Below are positions 17,201-23,718 of a DNA stretch of 64,000 bases, piece by piece (within the stretch, counting starts at the first letter, position 1; each line of letters starts with the position of its first letter). The notes beneath the pieces were generated by a model that saw only the letters and a program-made list of their open reading frames with translations, was not told the DNA's origin and ran no database searches. Origin of the DNA: Kitasatospora acidiphila (GTDB taxonomy: Bacteria; Actinomycetota; Actinomycetes; Streptomycetales; Streptomycetaceae); contig NZ_VIGB01000003.1 of NCBI RefSeq assembly GCF_006636205.1, positions 1,302,001 through 1,366,000 on the forward strand, in the 5' to 3' direction. A program made the position numbers and the translations under genes.

Positions 17201-17606
17201 GGCAGCAGCGGCCTCCAGCCCCGATGAGCACGCCTGGGTCCGCGATCAGGCAGTCGACCTCCTGCGCAGCCACGACGAACACGACGTCCAACAGGCGGCT
17301 GCTGCGCTGTGCAGACTCCCGGACGACACCGCGGACAGCGTCGACCCGGCTCTGCTGTCCACCCATGACCACTGCGGTGTCCGCCAGGCCAGCGCCGTGC
17401 TGTGTATGCGGTTCCCCGCCCGCCACCACAAGACCGCCCTGAACCTCGCCGGCGACCGCGACTGCCGCGTGCGTCGGACCCTGGCCCAGGCCGCCGCCAG
17501 CACGGCCGCGAAGTGCCCTGAAGCCGAGTCAATTCTTCGGGTCCTACGCGGCGACCCGCGCCACAGCGTCCGGGTCCTCGCGGGAGCACGGACGGACCTC
17601 TCCTGA
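14271..17606 (+). CDS. Mrr-like PD-(D/E)xK nuclease fused to a helical/HEAT-repeat region
   Basis: A 1,111-residue protein. Residues 1-75 are Pro/Ser-rich. Residues 77-220 resemble the Mrr-like restriction-endonuclease fold: WDRFEKLM (Glu84), GIDLAGRG (Asp116) and VVQCKDYQQF (Gln129-x-Lys131), then HLIVATSGST and a WGSEQINERL segment. This is the E / D / QxK catalytic set. The following 850 residues are helical, first TPR-like (RLYAELAGQLEEAGFLGHA; SLYGRAGQTQKLQELA), then HEAT-like (VRDQAVDLLRSHDEHDVQQA; GVRQASAVLC; RVRRTLAQAAAS). No Walker A motif is visible, so it is not a STAND ATPase. Such fusions often act in phage defence; that role is inferred. GTG 14328, behind GGGAG, is an alternative start. 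Confidence 0.85.
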   Translation: MVPTKPVPRIVGAIPQTGSVSDADPILPTATTSSSPPAGADGPDAAWQDYMQDPALKASPEPGTPGNVPPCEDLNLHVGWDRFEKLMLAVCQSGLGLHRVKFRRYGVQGQPQHGIDLAGRGPDGYTVVQCKDYQQFTPAVLRAAVEKFASGRRPFGAQHLIVATSGSTESTQFAEELDALENEHPDLVLELWGSEQINERLRSLGNVVARFWTRETAKSFCTDAPPAGIPVPLPDRVEQAEQILIGPLNTSAVAPLLRKAEEQRATAPEVSARLYAELAGQLEEAGFLGHATVLRRRQLDSLQGARLYVEAAGLAGQLAVHAIHAGETSEPRALVGQLERMVTEAVKADSAAAPLIKRHAELVRAGLEVAVHPLGPSETLRTALENPTESEPKYRSVLVLLLTENTLVWAPELLPTLDTLIRGAINQQRTQEPEAHDTLMRLRLIRAEYDPAERAELQRLARRHQVPGRLAAWVNAREARRCAWESSADLAVDHWRAAVQDAIHAGLAEDSADWLYAIRAVNTLFGPWGDLDDEHRLAQALRGTGTARLLARAREPRDHALSAKRNDTPLEAVLTGRRWLVDAVVTGDWGGELEALGFLADLYAANQEPELAVSLYGRAGQTQKLQELAATVGDRQLASAPIGDAPWWVLHAYTGLVEAQADLIDDDTAQELMSAVISLAERGRAGELTESPTRPLTHQATRTACSLAGRSAPEQAVKLLDLLAVDVLREPNHFHHSDQGHAQACLAIAKSHPSLAKCALTRLFDLAGVGVQEALELLVSDELIGLIRTPEGGPAPARDPGLSDEDIAELRNRIGHLDDKGLYLADVVRALFEPTHPTVLMRAEQARDRILQRPAPTPGVAAIGTALVPDSYQVGHAPGLNDDDRKACLEQLLAIAGDAREVAVTRQEALVAARNLVVDRPEQERRHAFQAVTGLVINNNKFDGLLSEVLTDSPHPLSAFKVNIGSASLRGSGLILAAAAASSPDEHAWVRDQAVDLLRSHDEHDVQQAAAALCRLPDDTADSVDPALLSTHDHCGVRQASAVLCMRFPARHHKTALNLAGDRDCRVRRTLAQAAASTAAKCPEAESILRVLRGDPRHSVRVLAGARTDLS

Positions 17607-17637
17607 GCGGTCCGGTGCCGGGCCCGAGGCAGCGCTT

Positions 17638-17654
17638 CGTTGGCCCGGCCAACG
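17638..17654. repeat. 17-base palindrome CGTTGGCC-C-GGCCAACG
   Basis: Eight-base perfect arms around a single C. The loop is too small for a terminator hairpin, so a protein-binding site is more likely. It has the same 8-1-8 layout and GTTG/CAAC cores as the palindrome at 18061. Confidence 0.5.
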
Positions 17655-18060
17655 TTCGCGTCGAGGTCACGCACCAAGTGCAGTCCCAGAACGGGTGTCG
17701 CAGGGATCGGCGGTGCGGGCCCGGGTGCAGCGGGCGCGGATTCGCGCCCCGTCCGGGTGCCAACGGGTGAGTGGGCGGCGCTCGCCGCAGTCAGCGTAGC
17801 CGGGCACCACGACGCTAGCGGCGCCAGCGCGCTCCAGCTCGAGAAGCAGGCAGACAGCAGCAACCGGCGGCCCGGACGAGACGTGACCGAGCCGGGGTGT
17901 CTCGGCCGTGCACGGCGTCGCTCCTGCGGCTTGACAGCATCATTGGGAATCGTTGCATCGGCTACGCGCGCCCCGGCTCTGATGCTGCACAGGGGGCCGA
18001 CTCAGAGTCGGCTCCCTCGGAAAACAGCAGGGCAGCGGCCTGTACCGGGTCATGCTGAAT

Positions 18061-18077
18061 GTTGCATCCGATGCAAC
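18061..18077. repeat. 17-base palindrome GTTGCATC-C-GATGCAAC
   Basis: Eight-base perfect arms around one C, 9 bases beyond the stop of the leftward zinc-ribbon gene. A half-site, GTTGCATC, occurs at 17952 about 110 bases away. A candidate binding site for an element-encoded protein. Confidence 0.55.
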
Positions 18078-18085
18078 ACCGCTCG

Positions 18086-18481
18086 TTACTCCAGGTAGAG
18101 GCCGGCGAACGACCCGTCGAACCCCAGCGCAACGCACGCCTGAGTGAGATTCGGGTAGTGCGTCCAGGTCGGGTCGGTGAGCATCGCGTCGAAGTCCTTG
18201 CGGGTGATCTCGGGCTCGAGCCACTCGTTCCCGCACCGGCAGCGGACCCACACGTGGCGACGGTGGTTGATCAGCAGCCAGTCGCGCCGTGCCCGGCAGG
18301 CGGAGCACACCACCGGCATGCCGCGCAGCGACAGCTCGTGTGGGCACTGCGCGCCTCGCATCGCGTCCGGACCGCTCGGCGGCGCCGTCTCGTAGGCCAG
18401 TTGGAGCAGCGGGTCGCTGGCCGTCGGCCGGACGGTGGGCGTGGAGGGAGTGGTGGTGGGCTGTTCGGTGGTTCTGGGCAC
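18086..18481 (-). CDS. Zinc-ribbon protein, last gene of the mobilisation block
   Basis: About 131 residues from the GTG at 18481, which is preceded by GGAGAG; a GTG at 18520 would add 13 residues but has a poor ribosome-binding site. After a Thr/Pro-rich N-terminus come Cys pairs in the order VVCSACRARRD and VRCRCGNEW, a CxxC/CxC zinc ribbon, with one extra Cys upstream (AQCPHEL). The C-terminus reads TRKDFDAMLTDPTWTHYP. Proteins like this sit next to relaxase genes on several actinobacterial elements; a nucleic-acid-binding role is inferred. Confidence 0.6.
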   Translation of the reverse strand: MPRTTEQPTTTPSTPTVRPTASDPLLQLAYETAPPSGPDAMRGAQCPHELSLRGMPVVCSACRARRDWLLINHRRHVWVRCRCGNEWLEPEITRKDFDAMLTDPTWTHYPNLTQACVALGFDGSFAGLYLE

Positions 18482-18589
18482 GGGCTCTCCGTTCGGGCGG
18501 TGCTGGTTGTTGGGTAACACCTGGTGGAGGTGGGTGTCGAGGGGTTTCGGGGTGATGCCGCGGCGGCGGGTGTGTGCCAGGCCTGATGC

Positions 18590-20359
18590 TCAGCGTCGGG
18601 GTGTCGGGCGGTGGGGGTCGGTGGACGGGCGGGCGGGTGCTGGCGTTTCGGTGCGGGTGCCTGTGCGTCCGGGTGCGGGCCTGGTTCGGGTGGAGCTGGT
18701 GAAGCTGGTCATCGTCTTGGCGGGGTGGGTGGGGTTGGAGGGCAGGTCGGCGATGCGGCGGATGCGCCAGACCAACACGTCATCGGTGTTACGGGCGGTG
18801 TCGAGTTCCCGCCAGGAAGTGGCTTCCTCCAGGAGGGCCCTGGGGTCGTGGCCGGCCTTCTCGGCCTCAGCCAGGGTGGCTGCCAGGGCGTCGTATCGGC
18901 GGTCGGTGCGGTTGTCCGGTTTGCCGAGGGCGGCTCGGATGGTGGCGTCGTAACGGCGGCGTTCGGGCTCGGGCAAGGCGCGTCCGATCTCACGCATCGC
19001 TCGCATTGGGGCGGCGGCGGCCTGCTGGTAAGCGGCGCGAAGGTGTTCGGCTGCCTGGCGGGAGGCTGCTGCCTGCTGGGCGTGGCCCCGGGCGGAGTGC
19101 CAGCGGGCGGCGGCCAGGGTGAGCAGGACAAGGGTGGAGAGGACCATGGCGGTGGTACCGCCGTCCTCTCCACGTCCGAGCGCGCCGCCGGCGTGGACTA
19201 TTCCGCGGGCGGCTGAACGCAGGGCGCGGATGTCGGCGTTCTCGGCGCGGATGTGGCTGCGTGTGGCGCGTTCGAAGGCGCCTGCGGCTTCTCGGAGTTC
19301 GGTGCGGGTGGCGGCTGGGGAGGTCTGGGCGAGGGCGTCGAGGATTTCTCCGGTGCCGACGAGTTGGGCGGCAGCCTGGTCGTCGCCCTGGTCGAGGACG
19401 GCGGCGGCGTGATCGGCGCTGCTGGCGGCTTCGCGGCGGCGGTGTGCGGGTGCGGACCGAGCGCTGCGGGCCGAGGTGGCAGTCGGCTCCGGGGTGTCGG
19501 TGGCGGGGCTGGTGTTGAGGCGGCGGCGGATGCGTGGGAGGGAGAGGTCGGGGGCGAGGGTGTTGCCGGCGAACCAGATGGGTTCGCTGTCGCGGTTGCG
19601 GTCGCCTGGCAGGGCGACGCTGTAGCCGAGGACGTCGCCGGAGGGGGCGTGCCGCAGCTTCACCCGCACGCCTTCGTCGCGCAGGCGGGTGAAGAACTCC
19701 TCCTCGGTGGCGGCTCCTGCGAGGGCGTCACGGGCGGCCTGGTGCAGGGTCTTGCGTGGGGGTTCGGTGCGGCCGGTGCGCTCGGCCTTCCACTGTTCCT
19801 GGCTGGTGGGGTTCTTGGCGCCGGTGCCGTCGCCGGGGGTGAGCTGGCGCAGGCCGTAGTCCTTCTCTATGCGGCGGGCTTCCGCCTGGGCCTTACGGCG
19901 GTCGTAGCTGAGGCCGGCCAGGCGGCCGTCCTGGCGGACCAGGGTGGCGGCGATGTGGATGTGGTCGGGGGCGTGGCGGACGGCGACCCAGCGGCAGGCG
20001 GTGGTGTCGCCTTCGGGCGCGATGCCGGTGGCGTGGACCATGCGGCGGGCGATCGCTGCCCATTCGGAGTCGTCGAGAGGGCGGTCACCGGGGGCGGTGC
20101 GGATCGAGCAGTGCCAGATCTTGTTGGCCGGTGCCTGCTTGCCAAGGGCCTTGACGGGCTGGTCGAGCTGGTTGGCGAGCTTGGCGACCTGGTGCCGCTC
20201 CGGGTTGGGACCCGGGTCCGGCGCGAAGCCGTTCCAACTCGCCACGAGGTGCTGGTCGGTGTGTTCCTCGTGCCTGCCGGGGCCGAACAGGTAGTCGATG
20301 AGAGGGAAGGATCGGTCGGTGCCGGTGCGGATCTTGGGGATCACCGGCGGACCAGCCAC
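18590..20359 (-). CDS. Relaxase (mobilisation nuclease) with a membrane segment
   Basis: A 589-residue relaxase. The N-terminal domain has IDYLFGPGRHEEHTDQHLV (Tyr23 may be the nicking residue) and the three-histidine metal motif HAPDHIHIA (His129, His133, His135) of HUH nucleases. This enzyme nicks the transfer origin and carries the strand to the recipient. Residues 310-500 are largely helical, with one hydrophobic segment at about 402-419 (TTAMVLSTLVLLTLAAARW), unusual for a relaxase and perhaps a membrane anchor. The last 60 residues are Pro/Thr-rich and basic. Its start overlaps the MobC-like gene by 19 bases. Confidence 0.9.
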   Translation of the reverse strand: MAGPPVIPKIRTGTDRSFPLIDYLFGPGRHEEHTDQHLVASWNGFAPDPGPNPERHQVAKLANQLDQPVKALGKQAPANKIWHCSIRTAPGDRPLDDSEWAAIARRMVHATGIAPEGDTTACRWVAVRHAPDHIHIAATLVRQDGRLAGLSYDRRKAQAEARRIEKDYGLRQLTPGDGTGAKNPTSQEQWKAERTGRTEPPRKTLHQAARDALAGAATEEEFFTRLRDEGVRVKLRHAPSGDVLGYSVALPGDRNRDSEPIWFAGNTLAPDLSLPRIRRRLNTSPATDTPEPTATSARSARSAPAHRRREAASSADHAAAVLDQGDDQAAAQLVGTGEILDALAQTSPAATRTELREAAGAFERATRSHIRAENADIRALRSAARGIVHAGGALGRGEDGGTTAMVLSTLVLLTLAAARWHSARGHAQQAAASRQAAEHLRAAYQQAAAAPMRAMREIGRALPEPERRRYDATIRAALGKPDNRTDRRYDALAATLAEAEKAGHDPRALLEEATSWRELDTARNTDDVLVWRIRRIADLPSNPTHPAKTMTSFTSSTRTRPAPGRTGTRTETPAPARPSTDPHRPTPRR

Positions 20360-20958
20360 TCGACGGCCTCGTCGACCGCGTCGATGGAGGCTTCGATACG
20401 GGCCAGGAGCTGCCGGAGCTCGGTGCCCGGCTGGCCGCCGGCGTTGACGTAGTGGGCAAGCTGGTTGAGGTTATTGCCGACGGCGCCGAGCTGACGGTTG
20501 GACTCCATGAGTTCTTGGATGCCGCGCCGGTAGTCGGCGACCGCGGCGTTCGGGTCGGCACTCGCGGCGGCGGCCACGGCGGCAGCAGCTGTGTAACCGC
20601 CGAGGGCGAGGCCGACCTGCCCGGCGGCCTGCTGCAGGAGGGACCACTCGGGATCGCTGAATCGGGGGCAGACACGGTTGGCGCGCGGCACGCTCTGGCG
20701 CAGGCGTCGGCGGGCGGCGGCGCGGACGGCTTCGGCAGCTGGCGGGTTCTGCTGCTCCTCCCCCTTCGACGGCACCCCTGGGCCGACTCCTCGGTCGTCG
20801 GCAGGCACCCCTGGGCCTGCCGCCGACCGAGGAGCCCGCGCCCCCTTGGGGGCGGGGGCGGGGTAAGGACTCCTTACCCCACAACTTGCTCCGGCGGGAG
20901 CCTGATCACGGTCACGCTCCAGTCCCGCGGTGGTGCCGTCTGACCGGGTAGCGGTCAC
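20341..20958 (-). CDS. MobC-like relaxosome accessory protein
   Basis: A 205-residue protein. The N-terminal 80 residues are Pro/Ala-rich. The core then reads RFSDPEWSLLQQAAGQVGLA, with GYTAAAAVAAA, and the family signature QLGAVGNNLNQLAHYVN near residue 160, followed by a helix ARIEASIDAVDEAVEWLV. MobC proteins bind the transfer origin and help the relaxase open it. The GTG start overlaps the preceding stop (GTGA), and the gene overlaps the relaxase start, so the two are coupled. Confidence 0.8.
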   Translation of the reverse strand: MTATRSDGTTAGLERDRDQAPAGASCGVRSPYPAPAPKGARAPRSAAGPGVPADDRGVGPGVPSKGEEQQNPPAAEAVRAAARRRLRQSVPRANRVCPRFSDPEWSLLQQAAGQVGLALGGYTAAAAVAAAASADPNAAVADYRRGIQELMESNRQLGAVGNNLNQLAHYVNAGGQPGTELRQLLARIEASIDAVDEAVEWLVRR

Positions 20959-21179
20959 CGGCTGGCCTCGGCGTCGCGCTGGCGGATCTCGCGGACGAGG
21001 TCCTCGATGAAGTCGAGGGCGAGGACAGGGTGGTGGAGGGTCCAGGGGTGGGAATGTCGGCCGCGCTGGACGGTTCGGGTGCCGTCGGGGCCGGTTTCTA
21101 TGTGGTGGAGGTGGCCGCGCTGGTGCAGGACAGCGAGCCAGGAGTCCGCCTCGGCCGAGGTGGCGGGGGTGGTGCGCAT
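20955..21179 (-). CDS. Small hypothetical protein before mobC
   Basis: A 74-residue protein (SWLAVLHQRGHLHHIETGPD, then HPVLALDFIEDLVREIRQRD). No family is recognised. Its stop overlaps the start of the MobC-like gene by four bases, so it belongs to the mobilisation operon. A perfect stem-loop lies 43 bases upstream of its start. Confidence 0.65.
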   Translation of the reverse strand: MRTTPATSAEADSWLAVLHQRGHLHHIETGPDGTRTVQRGRHSHPWTLHHPVLALDFIEDLVREIRQRDAEASR

Positions 21180-21221
21180 GCTGGAGTGCTTCCGTTCGAC
21201 GGTGGTTCAGGTGGGTGACCG

Positions 21222-21250
21222 GCCGGGGTGACGTGGTCGGTCACCCCGGC
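21222..21250 (-). other. 11-base-pair stem-loop, candidate terminator or transfer origin
   Basis: GCCGGGGTGAC (21222-21232) and GTCACCCCGGC (21240-21250) pair perfectly across GTGGTCG. It lies between the end of the DUF2637 gene and the start of the mobilisation genes. It could end transcription of the former or be part of the relaxase nick region. Confidence 0.5.
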
Positions 21251-21262
21251 GATGCGGGTCGG

Positions 21263-22339
21263 TCAGTCGTGGTCTGTGGTGACCGGCTGACCGTGCTGGG
21301 CCCGGAGCTGTGCCATCAGTTGGGTCAGGGTGTCGCTGGACAGGGGGATCTGCTGACCTCGGATCGCCTGGGCGACCACCTTGCGGGTCAGCTTGTCCTC
21401 CTCCTTGACCGCCTGCCGGGCGATCTTCAGCAGGTCCTCGGTGTCCAGCTCAGTGCGGCGGTCACTGTCCCGGTTAGAGACCGGCGGGACGGTGACCGGG
21501 CGCGTGACCAGCTGACCGGTGGCGGGGGTGACCTGCGAGGCGGTGACCGGCTTGTTGTCTTCCGGTCGGTCAGTGACCGGCCGGGTGCTTTCCGGGTGAC
21601 CGCCCAGGTCAGCGGGCTTGGTCGGGCTGACCGGGACCGAGGTGGTCGGAGTGACCTGCGTGACCGAACCGACCGGGGTGACCGGGGTGACCGGGGTGAC
21701 CGGGGTGACCGGGGTCAGCATTGGTCGGTTCTCCGGCTCGGTGAGCGGATGGCTGACCGGCCGACCGGCACCGGAGTGACCGACCCCGTTCTGACCGCCG
21801 GTCAGTGCAGCCGGTCGCTCGTCCCGGTCAGCATCCGCGGTGGCCTGACCGAGGTCGGTGCCAGCTGTTCGGTCACCGCGGCCGGGCCGGTCAGCGAGGT
21901 CAATCTGTCCGCGGGCGATGAGGATGTAGAGGTGGACGGCGCCGGCCAGCGCGAGCGGGGCAATGGTGGACAACACCGCTACCACGGTGTTGCCCAACCT
22001 CAGGCCTCCGTCGGCCGAGTGCAGTTGGTTGAGCCGGACCGCGTGGAGCGCGTTAGCCCACAGGCTCGCGGTCGTCGCGGAGCCGAAGAGCGTCCAGACG
22101 TAGGCGCGGGCCCGCAGCGGCGCGTTGCGCAACACCAGCAGGGCGCGCACGCCGTAGGCGATGAAGCCGTCCACGACCAGCGGGAACAGGTAGGTGAGGG
22201 TGCCTCGGACATGGATGGCGACCGCCATCTGCTGGAGTGCGGAGAAGCTCAGCGCACAGCCGGCGGCGCCGAGGGCGATGACGACGGCCCGGTCCCAGGC
22301 GGTGACGTGTGCCGAGTTCGGTGTGGTGACGGTGGTCAT
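21263..22339 (-). CDS. DUF2637 membrane protein, Spd-like
   Basis: A 358-residue protein. Residues 1-140 contain four membrane helices in the DUF2637 arrangement (VVIALGAAGCALSFSALQQ, LFPLVVDGFIAYG, ATTASLWANALHAV, IAPLALAGAVHLYIL). This family is found on conjugative Streptomyces plasmids and integrative elements and is linked to plasmid spread (Spd) functions. A long Thr/Pro/Val tail contains a (TPV)n repeat, and a basic helix-turn region follows at the end (LLKIARQAVKEEDKLTRKVV). The ATG overlaps the stop of the WhiB gene (ATGA). Confidence 0.9.
   Translation of the reverse strand: MTTVTTPNSAHVTAWDRAVVIALGAAGCALSFSALQQMAVAIHVRGTLTYLFPLVVDGFIAYGVRALLVLRNAPLRARAYVWTLFGSATTASLWANALHAVRLNQLHSADGGLRLGNTVVAVLSTIAPLALAGAVHLYILIARGQIDLADRPGRGDRTAGTDLGQATADADRDERPAALTGGQNGVGHSGAGRPVSHPLTEPENRPMLTPVTPVTPVTPVTPVGSVTQVTPTTSVPVSPTKPADLGGHPESTRPVTDRPEDNKPVTASQVTPATGQLVTRPVTVPPVSNRDSDRRTELDTEDLLKIARQAVKEEDKLTRKVVAQAIRGQQIPLSSDTLTQLMAQLRAQHGQPVTTDHD
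21671..21715. repeat. Five tandem copies of GACCGGGGT
   Basis: A perfect 9-base unit is repeated five times inside the DUF2637 gene and encodes the Thr-Pro-Val tract on the minus strand. Copies with changes occur on both sides, so the count is probably variable between strains. Confidence 0.9.
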
Positions 22340-22902
22340 GCGGCCGTCCCGAAGTCGTCGCGGTTCAGCTGGTTGACGGTGTCGCCGATCGTGGCGGCGC
22401 GGGTGGCGTTCTCGGCGATCTGCCGGTGGCGGATCGCGCGGCGGGTCTCGCGGTAGAGCTTGAGTGCGTGCGGCGGTGTGATCTTGAGGAGCCGGGCGAG
22501 GCGCTCGACCGGGACACCCTGGCGGTAACCGGCGAGGACGACCGCGCGGCGCTCGGCGTTGCTGAGGTGGATGTCGCGTCCGGCCAGGATGGCGTTGACC
22601 CGGCTGTAGTCAAGGCGGTGCGCCAGCATGGTGTGTAGGGGTTCGCGTTCCTCTTCGGTGAGTCCGCCCCGGATGCCGTGGGTGTCGCCCCCTTCGAGGG
22701 CGGCGTCCAGGCAGGTGCGGGCGACGGGGCACTGGGCGCACAGTGCCTTGGCGGTGGCGATCTTGTCGGCTTCCTCCGGCCCGGGGAAGAAGGTCTCCGG
22801 GTCGACGGGGTTGTGCTCGGTCGGGGTGCAGACGGCCTGGTCCTGCCAGGTGTGGTCACCGAGCATGCGGTGGCGGACAGGGCCGGTCGTGGTGGTGGTC
22901 AT
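22336..22902 (-). CDS. WhiB-family iron-sulphur protein with a C-terminal HTH-like extension
   Basis: A 188-residue protein. The WhiB core is clear: Cys25, then Cys55, Cys58 and Cys64 (LCAQCPVARTC), which should hold a 4Fe-4S cluster, followed by GIRGGLTEEER. In most WhiB proteins the loop is G-(V/I)-W-G-G; here the Trp is Arg78. The C-terminal 90 residues are an unusual extension with a helix-turn-helix-like stretch (VPVERLARLLKITPPHALKL). It probably regulates transcription, either of the element or through the host sigma factor. It is cotranscribed with the DUF2637 gene. Confidence 0.9.
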   Translation of the reverse strand: MTTTTTGPVRHRMLGDHTWQDQAVCTPTEHNPVDPETFFPGPEEADKIATAKALCAQCPVARTCLDAALEGGDTHGIRGGLTEEEREPLHTMLAHRLDYSRVNAILAGRDIHLSNAERRAVVLAGYRQGVPVERLARLLKITPPHALKLYRETRRAIRHRQIAENATRAATIGDTVNQLNRDDFGTAA

Positions 22903-23010
22903 GCGGGGTTGCTCCGATCGCTCTCCGCGCGCGGGGCGGCGTCGGCGGAGAGGTGCGCTGGGTCGGTAAGGGTGGGCAGCTCGCCGTGGGGCGGCTGGGC
23001 GCGCTGGCGG

Positions 23011-23718
23011 TCAGGCTGCGTGTTGGAGGCGTCTGCGGTCGACCGACTCGAAGCTGACCCGGGTGGTCATCTGGGCGAGCCGTGAGGTGACGCGGTCACC
23101 AAGGCAGGTCTTGAGGTCCTTGATCGGCAGGTTGGTGGTGATCAGGGTCGGGAGCATGTGGTTGTAGCGGCGGTTGATCAGCCGGTACGTCTGCTCCTCG
23201 ACGAACTCACTCGACTTGGCGGCGCCGAGGTCGTCGAGGATCAGCAGCGGCACCCGGCTGTAGGCCGCGAGCACCCGTTCGGCGTCGGTGTCAGCCCCGG
23301 GTCGGAGCTCCGCGTACAGGTCGGCGGCGGTGGTCGCTCGCCAGCGGACCCCGATGCCGGCCTGCACCAGGGCGCGGACGGCGCCGTATGCCTCGTGGGT
23401 CTTCCCGGCGCCGACGACTCCGGCCATCAGCAGGCTGGGGCCGGTGGTGACCTGGCGTCGGGCACCCGTGCTCGGGGCGACGGCCTGGTCGGCGACCTGC
23501 CGCGCCCACGCCAGGACCTGCGGGTGCTCGGCGACCGCGTCGCGGTAGCGGGGCAGCATCCCGGCGGACAGGGCCTCCAGGGCCGAGTAGGGCTCCTCCT
23601 CGTCCGGCAGGGCGTCGACCGTGGCCTGGTCGATGCCTCGGGCGGCGAGGATCTGGGCCATCCGGTCGAGCACCGATGGGCCATCGGCGAGGGTCTGCGG
23701 CTCGCGGTAGGTGCGCAT
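23011..23718 (-). CDS. DnaC/IstB-like AAA+ ATPase
   Basis: A 235-residue protein with Walker A GVVGAGKT (residues 100-107), Walker B LLILDDLG (158-165), a sensor TLITTNLP and arginines in DRVTSRLAQM. This is the DnaC/IstB helicase-loader group. Next to a replication-initiator-like gene it most likely loads the host DnaB at the element's origin, though IstB-type transposition helpers look the same. The ATG shares one base with the upstream stop (TGATG), so the two are coupled. A longer start at 23766 would overlap the previous gene by 49 bases and is rejected. Confidence 0.9.
   Translation of the reverse strand: MRTYREPQTLADGPSVLDRMAQILAARGIDQATVDALPDEEEPYSALEALSAGMLPRYRDAVAEHPQVLAWARQVADQAVAPSTGARRQVTTGPSLLMAGVVGAGKTHEAYGAVRALVQAGIGVRWRATTAADLYAELRPGADTDAERVLAAYSRVPLLILDDLGAAKSSEFVEEQTYRLINRRYNHMLPTLITTNLPIKDLKTCLGDRVTSRLAQMTTRVSFESVDRRRLQHAA

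Larger units (their letters stand above)
17607..18085. other. Intergenic region between convergent blocks
   Basis: Frames here have unnatural composition on both strands, and I see no gene. The rightward nuclease gene and the leftward zinc-ribbon gene converge on it. It holds two 17-base odd palindromes (listed separately) and a lone GTTGCATC half-site at 17952. Confidence 0.6.

Noticed and set aside
21671..21715. Tandem repeat considered as a CRISPR array
   Set aside because: Units are 9 bases with no spacers and lie inside a coding frame.
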